Shown here piece after piece: positions 52,379 to 60,272 of a stretch of DNA of 64,000 bases. How positions within the stretch are numbered: position 1 is the stretch's first letter; the number at the start of each line of letters is the position of its first letter. A program made the translations under genes and the position numbers. Origin of the DNA: Ralstonia sp. UBA689 (GTDB taxonomy: Bacteria > Pseudomonadota > Gammaproteobacteria > Burkholderiales > Burkholderiaceae); contig NZ_DBMV01000001.1 in assembly GCF_002298975.1 (NCBI RefSeq), positions 372,001-436,000 on the forward strand, in the 5' to 3' direction. The notes beneath the pieces are model-generated. The model did not search any database. It was not told the DNA's origin and worked only from the letters and a program-made list of their open reading frames with translations.

Positions 52379-53785
52379 ATGTCACACCAGCCTGCGCCCC
52401 AGGCCACCGAGGCCGCAAACCTGCAGCCGCGCCGTGCTGCGGTTGCCGCGTTCATCGGTACCACGATCGAGTGGTACGACTTCTATATCTACGGACTGGC
52501 GGCCGCGCTCGTCTTCGGCAAGGTGTTCTTTGCCAAGACGCTGGACCCGGGCATCGCCACGCTGTTGTCGTTCGTAACGCTCTGGGCCGGCTTTGCGGCA
52601 CGCCCCATCGGCGGGATCCTCTTCGGGCATCTGGGCGACAAGATTGGCCGCAAGACCACGCTCATCATCACGCTCATCATGATGGGGATGGCGACGATGG
52701 GCATCGGCCTGTTGCCGAGCTATGCGCAGATCGGTGTGTGGGCGCCGGCGGGGCTGGTGGTGCTGCGCGTGATCCAGGGCATCGCCGTGGGCGGCGAGTG
52801 GGGCGGGGCAGTGCTGATCGCCAGCGAGAGCGCGCCCAAGCGCAAGAGCATCCTGTATTCCGCGTTTGCGCAGCAGGGCTCGCCCACGGGAAACCTGCTG
52901 GCGACGATGGTGTTCTTTGTGCTCAGCGCGCTGCCGACGCCTCAGTTCATGATGTGGGGCTGGCGAGTGCCGTTTCTGCTGTCGGCTGTGCTGGTGATTG
53001 TCGGCATGCTCATCCGCCTGAGGCTGGAAGAGTCAGACGACATGAAGCGCGTGCTGGCACAGAAGAAGACCGTCAAGCTGCCGCTCAAGGATGTGGTGCG
53101 CGACCACTGGGGCCTGGTGCTGCTGGGCGCGGGTACGCTGCCGCTCATCCACGTGACGTATCTGAAGAGCAATTTCGCGCTGTCGTGGGCGACCAAGGAG
53201 CTTGGTTACGCGCAGGATACCTTCCTCGGCATCATCGCGATTGCGCTGGTGGTGCAGTTCATCACGCAGCCGCTGGGCGCATGGCTTGTTTCGCGCATGG
53301 ACATGCGCCGCGCGATCTGCCTGATGGTGTTGCCGGAGTTCCTGCTGATGCCGGTGATGTTCTTTGCCATCCAGACCAAGGTGTACTGGATTGCACTGGC
53401 GGGCATGTGCCTGGCGACGATTCCGCATTCGATGTTCTACGGAGCCATCGGTGGCATTCTGGCGCGGGTGTTCCCGACGCGCATCCGCTATACGGGGTTG
53501 TCGCTGGCGTATCAGTTGTGTTCGCTGGTGGTGGGCGGTGGCACGCCGGTATTTGCGCAGTGGGTGCTGAATGGCACGGGCAGCATCATGGGCGTGGCGG
53601 TCTCATCGGCGCTGTATGCGGTGGTGTCGCTGGCGTGCACGCTGGTGCTGCTCAACCGCACCGGGTATCGGGCCGATGAACTGTCCTCTGCCGAGCGCGC
53701 AGACGCGATGGACCTGGGGCAGGGTGATGCCGATGCCGCTCGTTCCCCCGCCGTGCCGGTCGGCAAGCCCGTGACCGCTTCCTGA
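52379..53785 (+). CDS. MHS-family MFS transporter
   Basis: A 468-residue twelve-helix transporter of the metabolite:H+ symporter group. Seen: TTIEWYDFYIYG in helix 1, RPIGGILFGHLGDKIGRK in the loop 2-3, and EWGGAVLIASESAPKRKS in the next loop, all hallmarks of ShiA/ProP-like proteins. The substrate is likely an organic acid or betaine. AAGGAG lies before the ATG. It follows the CoA-transferase by 76 bp and completes the cassette. Confidence 0.88.
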   Translation: MSHQPAPQATEAANLQPRRAAVAAFIGTTIEWYDFYIYGLAAALVFGKVFFAKTLDPGIATLLSFVTLWAGFAARPIGGILFGHLGDKIGRKTTLIITLIMMGMATMGIGLLPSYAQIGVWAPAGLVVLRVIQGIAVGGEWGGAVLIASESAPKRKSILYSAFAQQGSPTGNLLATMVFFVLSALPTPQFMMWGWRVPFLLSAVLVIVGMLIRLRLEESDDMKRVLAQKKTVKLPLKDVVRDHWGLVLLGAGTLPLIHVTYLKSNFALSWATKELGYAQDTFLGIIAIALVVQFITQPLGAWLVSRMDMRRAICLMVLPEFLLMPVMFFAIQTKVYWIALAGMCLATIPHSMFYGAIGGILARVFPTRIRYTGLSLAYQLCSLVVGGGTPVFAQWVLNGTGSIMGVAVSSALYAVVSLACTLVLLNRTGYRADELSSAERADAMDLGQGDADAARSPAVPVGKPVTAS

Positions 53786-53875
53786 GTCCAGGCTTCCTAC
53801 GCGAAACGTGCGGTGGCGAGCCCACTGCACATTCCCTACGATGACAAGGCTAGCCACACGACGGGGAGGCGTGCC

Positions 53876-54070
53876 ATGTCCATCTTTGACGAGAACGAGC
53901 ATCGCGAGGCGTTCTGGGAAACCGTACGCCAGGCCATCGAGGCCCGCCATCAGGCCGACGAGGCACGCCGCGCGGGCAGGATGACCGGGCTGGCGATCGG
54001 TCTGTCGGTCGCCGCCCTGGCGATTGCGCTGATGGCTTGGCGCCATCGTTCGACTGACGATGCGGCTTAG
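53876..54070 (+). CDS. 64-residue single-helix membrane protein
   Basis: The product has a charged N-terminal helix (HREAFWETVRQAIEARHQAD) and one transmembrane segment (TGLAIGLSVAALAIALMAW). The ATG at 53876 has GGGGAGG six bases upstream. It follows the transporter by 90 bp. No function recognised. Confidence 0.65.
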   Translation: MSIFDENEHREAFWETVRQAIEARHQADEARRAGRMTGLAIGLSVAALAIALMAWRHRSTDDAA

Positions 54071-54252
54071 GGGCGTCTTGCCGCTATTTGCAATTTCTCG
54101 GCGCTCCCGCTTTGAGCATCCATTTGCGACCGGGGTTCGCTGAAAACTGCCTGGGTGGGTTGCCAGCACTTATCCACTTGTCTGATTGAGATTGAACAAG
54201 TGGTTGACGAGGTCGCGACGGTACAATCCGTCGCTTCTTCCTCAGGTGTTCC

Positions 54253-56259
54253 ATGCCCCGCGGCCTCGTTCTTGCCACGCCATTTCTCACACCGGACGGC
54301 ACGCCGTTCTCCGCGCAATACGATGACGTCTACCACAGCACCGAAGGTGGTCTGGCGCAGGCGCAGCACGTGTTTCTGGGCGGCAATGGCCTGCCTGGCG
54401 CGTGGCAAAGCAAGGGCGCCTTCACCGTCGTCGAGACCGGCTTTGGCCAAGGCCTGAACTTCCTGGCCACGTGGGCCGTCTGGCGCGAAGATCCGCAGCG
54501 CTGTGCGCGGCTCGATTTCGTGTCCGTCGAAAAGCATCCGTTCGACCGCGCAGGGCTGTTGGCCGTGCATCCGAAAGGCGGCGTACTTGCACCGTTGGCT
54601 GAGGCGCTGCGCCAGTCGTGGCCAGTTCCTGTGCCCGGCGTGCATCGCCTGGCGTTCGAAGGCGGGCGCGTTACGCTCACGCTGCTCTTTGGCGACGTCA
54701 TGGAGATGCTGCCGCAATTGTCCTGCGCGGCCGATGCGTTCTATCTGGACGGTTTCTCGCCCGCGAAGAACCCCGACCTTTGGCAGCCGCGCGTGTTCAG
54801 GCAGCTCGCGCGCGTGGCCCGTGCCGGTGCCACGTTGGCAACGTACACGGCAGCCGGTTTTGTTCGACGAGGTTTGCAAGAGGCTGGCTTCGAGGCACGC
54901 AAGGCATCCGGCTTCGGCACCAAACGCGATATGACCATCGCGCAATTCCCGACCCATTGGCGTACGCGACGCGGTCCGGCCGAAGCGCCAGTCTGGAGTG
55001 ATCGCCACGCGATCGTCCTAGGTGCCGGACTGGCGGGATGCTCCGTCGCGGAACGGCTTGCCGCGCGGGGCTGGCGCATCACGCTCATCGACGCGAACGA
55101 CGGTCCGGCGGGCGGCACGTCGGCGCACCGTGCGGCGGCCATGCATCCACATGTGTCCATCGACGACAGCGTGCTCTCGCGTCTGTCCCGTGCCGGCAAT
55201 CTGCTGGCGCGCCGGCATTGGGATGCGCTCGATCGCGCGGGCTTTGCCACCGGCTTCCAGCCGACCGGCGTGCTCCAGCTTGCCGAACACGCCGACGATG
55301 CCATCGAGCAGCAGCGCGTCGTGCAGGCACTCGGCTATCCCGCGGACTACATCGACTGGCTCGATGCCGCACGGGCGGCCGAGCGGGTTGGCGCCAGCGT
55401 GCCCCAGGGTGGCTGGTGGTTCGCACAAGCGGGTTGGGTGGCGCCGCCCGATGTCTGCCGAGCCAGTCTTGCTGCTGCCGGCAGCGCGGTCGAAACGCGC
55501 TGGAATACCCGTGTCGAATCGTTGCGCCAAGACGGCGGTCAGTGGCAAGCGTTCGACGCTCACGGCGGCGTGATCGCCAGTGCGCCGGTGGTCGTCCTAG
55601 CCAACAGCCTGGATGCGGCACGTCTGGCACCGCTGGCATCGGCATCGCTCAAACCGGTGCGCGGCCAACTCACGGATGTGCCCGTCGCTGGCCTGGAGCC
55701 GGGTGTCGCCTGGCCTGGGGCCGTAGTGTGCGGCGACGGCTATCTGCTACCCGTCGAGCCGGGCGCGCAGTCCGTACGCTTTGGTTCCTCCTTTCAACCC
55801 GGAGAATCTGATATGGCCGAGCGTCCCGCAGATCACGCGGCCAACCTACGGCGGCTGGCAAAGTTGCAACCGCAACAGTTGGCTGCACTGGCGCGGTTGG
55901 ACCCGGCTCAACTGCATGGGTACGTCGGAGTGCGATGTGTGTCGGCCAATCGCTTGCCGCTGATCGGCGCGGTAGCGGATGAGGCGGCAGCCATGACGCC
56001 CGGTTTCCGGCTGCGTGGGCCGCATGCTCACTTGCCGCGTGTGCCTGGGCTGTATGCCGCACTTGCGTACGGCTCGCGTGGCCTCACATGGTCGGTGCTG
56101 GGCGCAGAACTACTGGCCGCGCAGATCGACGGGGGGCCGTTGCCGCTGGAAACCGACTTGGCGGCGGCGCTGGATCCCGGTCGCTTCATTCTGCGTGCAT
56201 TGCGCCACGGGCATGGTGCGGCACCTGCGGAAACCGAAGCGGCGGATCCCCTCGACTGA
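54253..56259 (+). CDS. mnmC: MnmC, bifunctional tRNA mnm5s2U34 methyltransferase/oxidoreductase
   Basis: A 668-residue two-domain enzyme finishing the 5-methylaminomethyl-2-thiouridine at tRNA wobble position 34. The N-terminal SAM-dependent methyltransferase (residues 1-230) has ETGFGQGLNFLATW and DAFYLDGFSPAKNPDLW; the C-terminal FAD oxidoreductase begins with AIVLGAGLAGCSVAERLAAR near residue 257 and includes GVRCVSANRLPLIG and AYGSRGLTWS. Length is as in other MnmC proteins. A TACAAT -10-like element is at 54222. Confidence 0.93.
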   Translation: MPRGLVLATPFLTPDGTPFSAQYDDVYHSTEGGLAQAQHVFLGGNGLPGAWQSKGAFTVVETGFGQGLNFLATWAVWREDPQRCARLDFVSVEKHPFDRAGLLAVHPKGGVLAPLAEALRQSWPVPVPGVHRLAFEGGRVTLTLLFGDVMEMLPQLSCAADAFYLDGFSPAKNPDLWQPRVFRQLARVARAGATLATYTAAGFVRRGLQEAGFEARKASGFGTKRDMTIAQFPTHWRTRRGPAEAPVWSDRHAIVLGAGLAGCSVAERLAARGWRITLIDANDGPAGGTSAHRAAAMHPHVSIDDSVLSRLSRAGNLLARRHWDALDRAGFATGFQPTGVLQLAEHADDAIEQQRVVQALGYPADYIDWLDAARAAERVGASVPQGGWWFAQAGWVAPPDVCRASLAAAGSAVETRWNTRVESLRQDGGQWQAFDAHGGVIASAPVVVLANSLDAARLAPLASASLKPVRGQLTDVPVAGLEPGVAWPGAVVCGDGYLLPVEPGAQSVRFGSSFQPGESDMAERPADHAANLRRLAKLQPQQLAALARLDPAQLHGYVGVRCVSANRLPLIGAVADEAAAMTPGFRLRGPHAHLPRVPGLYAALAYGSRGLTWSVLGAELLAAQIDGGPLPLETDLAAALDPGRFILRALRHGHGAAPAETEAADPLD

Positions 56260-56492
56260 CGTCCCACTCAAACAGTTTTACGAGCGTTTCGCCCCAAAAA
56301 AGCGAGGCCGGCGAGCGTTCCATGCCATAATATGCGTTTTGCGTTTGCCAGCCCGAACGCGCCCGATGTGTCGCCCAGGCGGCCCTCGCGTCGCATTCCT
56401 GCAAGCCCGGCAAGACCAAGAACTCTGAACCACGGCTGCTGCTGGCGCTGCGCCGTTCGACGCAACTTTCATCTGAATCTGGAATTACGACC

Positions 56493-57839
56493 ATGTCGAC
56501 TGTCATTGAAAACCTCGGCAAACTCGATCGCAAGGTGACCCTGGCCGTCCCGAAGGCCGAAGTGGAACAAGAGAAGCAAAGCCGTCTGGCGCGTCTGTCC
56601 AAGACCGTCAAGATGTCCGGCTTCCGCCCGGGCAAGGTGCCGATGAAGATGGTTGAAAAGCAATACGGCCAGCAGGTTGAACTCGAAGTGCGCTTCGACA
56701 AGGCTGCTCGCCAGTTCTTCGACATCACCAGCGAGCAGGGCGTGAAGGTCGCTGGTCAGCCGCGCTTCGAACTGAAGACCGAAGGCGTGGCCGACGACCA
56801 GTTCGCATTCGACGCCACCTTCGAGGTGTATCCGGAAGTCAAGCTTGGCGATCTGGCCGACGCGGAACTGACCCGCACCAAGACCGAAATCACCGACGCC
56901 GAGATCGACAAGACCATCGACATCTTGCGCAAGCAGCGCGTGCACTACCATACGCGCGGCGAAGCTGGCGAGCACGGTGACGGCGGCGCGGCCGTCGCAC
57001 AGAACGGCGACCGCGTGACGGTCGACTTCGTCGGTACGATCGACGGCGTGGAATTCGCCGGCGGCAAGGCAGAGGGCTTCGGTTTCGTGCTGGGCGAAGG
57101 CCGCATGCTGCCGGAGTTCGAGCAAGCCACGCTGGGCCTGAAGCAGGGCGAATCGAAGGTGTTCCCGCTGGCCTTCCCCGAGGACTACCACGGCAAGGAC
57201 GTGGCCGGTAAGACCGCTGAATTCACCGTCACGCTCAAGCAAGTCGAGTGGGCGCACCTGCCGGAAGTCAACGAAGCCTTCGCGCAATCGCTGGGCATCG
57301 CCGACGGCAACCTCGACAAGATGCGCGCCGACATCCGCGAAAACCTTGAGCGTGAAGTCAAGCGCCGCACGCACGCGCTGCTCAAGGATCAGGTCATGGA
57401 CGCGCTGCTGAAGGTGTCCGAGCTGGACGTGCCGAAGTCGCTGGTCGAGCAAGACCAGGAGCGCCTGGTCGAAATGGCCCGTCGTGACCTCGAAGCCCGT
57501 GGCATGCCGAATGCCAAGAACATGCCGATTCCGGCCGAGATGTTCGCGCAGCAGGCCGAGCGTCGCGTCAAGTTGGGTCTGGTGCTGGCTGAAGTCGTCA
57601 AGGCCAACAACCTGGAAGCCAAGCCGGAGCAGATCAAGGCCGAGATCGAAGAGTTCGCTAAGAGCTACGAAGATCCGAAGGAAGTCATCCGCTGGTACTA
57701 CGGAGATCAGCAGCGCCTGGCCGAGATGGAGGCCTACGTGCTCGAAAACAACGTGGTAAATTTTGTGTGCGACAAGGCCAAGGTCACTGACAAGGCCGTG
57801 TCGTTTGAAGAGCTGACCGCCGCTCCGGCGCAAGGCTGA
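56493..57839 (+). CDS. tig: Tig, trigger factor
   Basis: A 448-residue ribosome-associated folding chaperone with prolyl isomerase activity. The ribosome-docking motif GFRPGKVPMKMV is near residue 44; the FKBP-type isomerase domain is about 155-245 (DRVTVDFVGTIDGVEFAGGK), and the long C-terminal helical arms complete it. It heads the tig-clpP-clpX-lon block, with 41 bp before clpP. Confidence 0.97.
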   Translation: MSTVIENLGKLDRKVTLAVPKAEVEQEKQSRLARLSKTVKMSGFRPGKVPMKMVEKQYGQQVELEVRFDKAARQFFDITSEQGVKVAGQPRFELKTEGVADDQFAFDATFEVYPEVKLGDLADAELTRTKTEITDAEIDKTIDILRKQRVHYHTRGEAGEHGDGGAAVAQNGDRVTVDFVGTIDGVEFAGGKAEGFGFVLGEGRMLPEFEQATLGLKQGESKVFPLAFPEDYHGKDVAGKTAEFTVTLKQVEWAHLPEVNEAFAQSLGIADGNLDKMRADIRENLEREVKRRTHALLKDQVMDALLKVSELDVPKSLVEQDQERLVEMARRDLEARGMPNAKNMPIPAEMFAQQAERRVKLGLVLAEVVKANNLEAKPEQIKAEIEEFAKSYEDPKEVIRWYYGDQQRLAEMEAYVLENNVVNFVCDKAKVTDKAVSFEELTAAPAQG

Positions 57840-57880
57840 TTCAATCGACTGAGTTTCGGAAGTAAGCACCGGAGAACCGC

Positions 57881-58528
57881 ATGATCCGCAATGAACTGAT
57901 CGACCAACTCGCCCGCACCCAGGCTTCTGCGCTCGAGACGCAAGGGCTCGGTTTGGTGCCGATGGTGGTCGAGCAGTCGGGCCGCGGCGAGCGCGCCTAC
58001 GATATCTACTCGCGCCTGCTCAAGGAGCGAGTGATTTTCATGGTGGGCGAGGTCAACGACCAGACTGCCAACCTCGTGGTGGCACAGTTGCTGTTTCTGG
58101 AGAGCGAGAACCCGGACAAGGACATCTCGCTGTACATCAACTCGCCGGGCGGCTCGGTCTCGGCTGGCTTGGCGATGTACGACACGATGCAGTTCGTGAA
58201 GCCGGATGTCTCCACGCTGTGCATGGGCATGGCAGCCAGCATGGGTGCATTCCTGCTAGCTGCCGGCGCGAAGGGTAAGCGTTTCGCGCTGCCGAACTCG
58301 CGGATCATGATCCACCAGCCGCTGGGCGGCGCACGCGGTCAGGCATCCGACATCGAGATTCAGGCGCGCGAGATCCTGTACCTGCGTGAGCGTCTGAACA
58401 CGGTGCTCTCCGACGTGACCGGTCAACCGGTCGACAAGATCGCCCGCGACACGGACCGCGACAACTTCATGAGCAGCGAGCAGGCCAGGGAGTACGGCCT
58501 GATCGACAAGGTCATCAGCAAGCGGTAA
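57881..58528 (+). CDS. clpP: ClpP, protease proteolytic subunit
   Basis: A 215-residue serine protease forming the double-heptamer chamber that works with ClpX. The triad is Ser120 (MGMAASMGAF), His145 (IMIHQPLGG) and Asp194 (DTDRDNFM), with the same spacing as E. coli. A short N-terminal propeptide is likely. Followed by a terminator before clpX. Confidence 0.97.
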   Translation: MIRNELIDQLARTQASALETQGLGLVPMVVEQSGRGERAYDIYSRLLKERVIFMVGEVNDQTANLVVAQLLFLESENPDKDISLYINSPGGSVSAGLAMYDTMQFVKPDVSTLCMGMAASMGAFLLAAGAKGKRFALPNSRIMIHQPLGGARGQASDIEIQAREILYLRERLNTVLSDVTGQPVDKIARDTDRDNFMSSEQAREYGLIDKVISKR

Positions 58529-58601
58529 GGCACCTATGTGCGTGGCAGTCGGTGCGCTTTGGGGCACACCGGCGCGACCATCCTAAAGTGTCAAGCGGTG
58601 T

Positions 58602-58630
58602 CAAAAACGAGGCTTCGCGCCTCGTTTTTG
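58602..58630. terminator. Rho-independent terminator between clpP and clpX
   Basis: CAAAAACGAGGC and GCCTCGTTTTTG form a perfect 12-bp stem around TTCGC, with U-rich arms on the right. It stands 73 bp after clpP and implies that clpX has its own promoter or is read through. Confidence 0.85.
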
Positions 58631-58703
58631 CTATGTACAACACCTGCGGATCGTCGCCAGATAATTTGGCGTATGATGCTGCCAGGAACTACTGGTTATC
58701 GTT

Positions 58704-59978
58704 ATGGCGGACAAGAAAGGCTCCACTGGCGAAAAGCTGCTGTACTGCTCGTTTTGCGGCAAGAGCCAGCATGAGGTCAAGAAACTGATTGCCGGTCCCT
58801 CGGTCTTCATCTGCGATGAATGTATCGACCTGTGCAACGAAATCATCCGGGACGAAGCCGCCATTTCCGAAAAGGAAGGTGGCTTAGCGGTCAAGTCCGA
58901 CCTGCCCACGCCGCATGAGATCCGCCAAAGCCTCGACCAATATGTGATTGGTCAGGAGCAAGCCAAGAAAATTCTGGCGGTTGCGGTCTACAACCATTAC
59001 AAGCGTTTGAAGCACCTCGGCAAGAAAGACGATGTCGAGCTGTCCAAGAGCAACATCCTGCTCATCGGGCCGACCGGCTCGGGCAAGACGTTGCTTGCGC
59101 AAACGCTGGCACGCTTGCTGAACGTGCCCTTCGTCATCGCCGACGCCACCACGCTGACCGAAGCCGGCTACGTGGGCGAAGACGTCGAGAACATCATCCA
59201 GAAGCTGCTGCAGAACTGCAATTACGAGGTCGAGAAGGCTCAGCGCGGCATCGTCTACATCGACGAGATTGACAAGATTTCGCGCAAGTCTGACAACCCG
59301 TCCATCACCCGTGACGTTTCCGGTGAAGGCGTGCAGCAGGCATTGCTCAAGCTGGTCGAAGGGACGATGGCGTCAGTGCCGCCGCAAGGTGGTCGTAAGC
59401 ATCCGAATCAGGACTTCCTGCAGGTCGATACCACCAACATCCTGTTCATCTGCGGCGGCGCGTTCGATGGTCTCGAGAAGATCATCATGCAGCGCTCCGA
59501 CAAGACTGGGATCGGTTTCGGAGCAGAAGTACAGAGCAAGGAAGAGCGCGACATCAGCGAAGTGCTGCCGCAGGTGGAGCCGGAAGACCTCATCAAGTTC
59601 GGTTTGATTCCTGAACTGATCGGTCGTTTGCCTGTCGTGGCGACGCTGGCCAAGCTCGACGAGGCCGCCCTGATGGAAATCCTGGTCGAGCCTAAGAACG
59701 CAATCGTGAAGCAGTATCAGAAACTGCTGGCGATGGAAGGAGTGGAGTTGGAAATCCGTCCGAGCGCGCTCACGGCGATCGCCCGCAAGGCGATCAAGCG
59801 CAAGACGGGGGCGCGTGGTTTGCGTTCCATCGTCGAGCACGCTTTGATGGATGTGATGTATGACCTCCCCAACCACAAGGGTGTGCAGAAGGTGGTGATC
59901 GACGAAAGCACGATCTCCGGTGACGGCAAGCCCTTGTTGATTTACGAAGAGCAGCCCAAGGTTGCAGGTTCCAACTGA
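58704..59978 (+). CDS. clpX: ClpX, ATP-dependent unfoldase
   Basis: A 424-residue AAA+ unfoldase feeding ClpP. The N-terminal zinc finger uses C15, C18, C37 and C40 (YCSFCGKSQ, FICDECIDLC). Walker A is GPTGSGKTLLAQTL, Walker B IVYIDEIDKI, and the sensor-2 arginine is in the KRKTGARGLRSIVE region. The ClpP-contact loop has a VGF-type motif (GIGFGAEV). Conserved gene order after clpP. Confidence 0.97.
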   Translation: MADKKGSTGEKLLYCSFCGKSQHEVKKLIAGPSVFICDECIDLCNEIIRDEAAISEKEGGLAVKSDLPTPHEIRQSLDQYVIGQEQAKKILAVAVYNHYKRLKHLGKKDDVELSKSNILLIGPTGSGKTLLAQTLARLLNVPFVIADATTLTEAGYVGEDVENIIQKLLQNCNYEVEKAQRGIVYIDEIDKISRKSDNPSITRDVSGEGVQQALLKLVEGTMASVPPQGGRKHPNQDFLQVDTTNILFICGGAFDGLEKIIMQRSDKTGIGFGAEVQSKEERDISEVLPQVEPEDLIKFGLIPELIGRLPVVATLAKLDEAALMEILVEPKNAIVKQYQKLLAMEGVELEIRPSALTAIARKAIKRKTGARGLRSIVEHALMDVMYDLPNHKGVQKVVIDESTISGDGKPLLIYEEQPKVAGSN

Positions 59979-60001
59979 GAACCCGCTCACGATCCTACTG
60001 C

Positions 60002-60076
60002 GCGGCCCGAGTTTGGCCATGCGATGCTCGCCGTACTTCTCGTGCGACTACGCTTCTCTGGCCAAACTCGGGCCGC
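60002..60076. repeat. Large inverted repeat between clpX and lon
   Basis: An 18-bp sequence (60002-60019, GCGGCCCGAGTTTGGCCA) recurs in perfect inversion at 60059-60076, separated by 39 bases. It lies in the 294-bp gap between clpX and lon and could fold into a stable stem in RNA. It might be a dispersed repeat copy or a regulatory element. No gene is contained. Confidence 0.75.
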
Positions 60077-60146
60077 TCGCTACGGATCGCGGACAGGTTC
60101 TGACGCGAATGCCCGGCAGGGATGCGCCGTATGCGTCCCATGCAGG

Positions 60147-60176
60147 AAGCCGTTCGCATGCGAGCGGCTTTTTTGC
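60147..60176 (+). terminator. Rho-independent terminator after clpX
   Basis: AAGCCGTTCG and CGAGCGGCTT (one U-G pair) form a 10-bp stem with loop CATG and run into TTTTTTGC. It closes the clpX transcript before the lon promoter. Confidence 0.85.
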
Positions 60177-60215
60177 TTCGGGAAACCGGGCCGGCATGCG
60201 ACTTGCTGCAGCAGT

Positions 60216-60243
60216 CTTGTAAAACTGCTACTGCGCCCAATTT
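60216..60243 (+). promoter_or_regulatory. Sigma-32-like heat-shock promoter for lon
   Basis: CTTGTAA (60216-60222) and CCCAATTT (60236-60243) are 13 bases apart, close to the heat-shock consensus CTTGAAA / CCCCATNT. lon is heat-shock regulated in many proteobacteria. The start codon of lon is 30 bases downstream. Confidence 0.6.
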
Positions 60244-60272
60244 AGCCCTTACATGACTTTCTGGGGAACATA

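Noticed and set aside
54174..54203. 8-bp inverted repeat CCACTTGT/ACAAGTGG with a TTATCCACT DnaA-box-like sequence before mnmC
   Set aside because: A single near-match to a DnaA box with no cluster or AT-rich unwinding region is expected by chance; not an origin.
56260..56492. Possible promoter before tig (CATAAT at about 56326)
   Set aside because: No acceptable -35 element at 16-18 bases; recorded only as a weak -10 match, and nothing else was seen in this gap.
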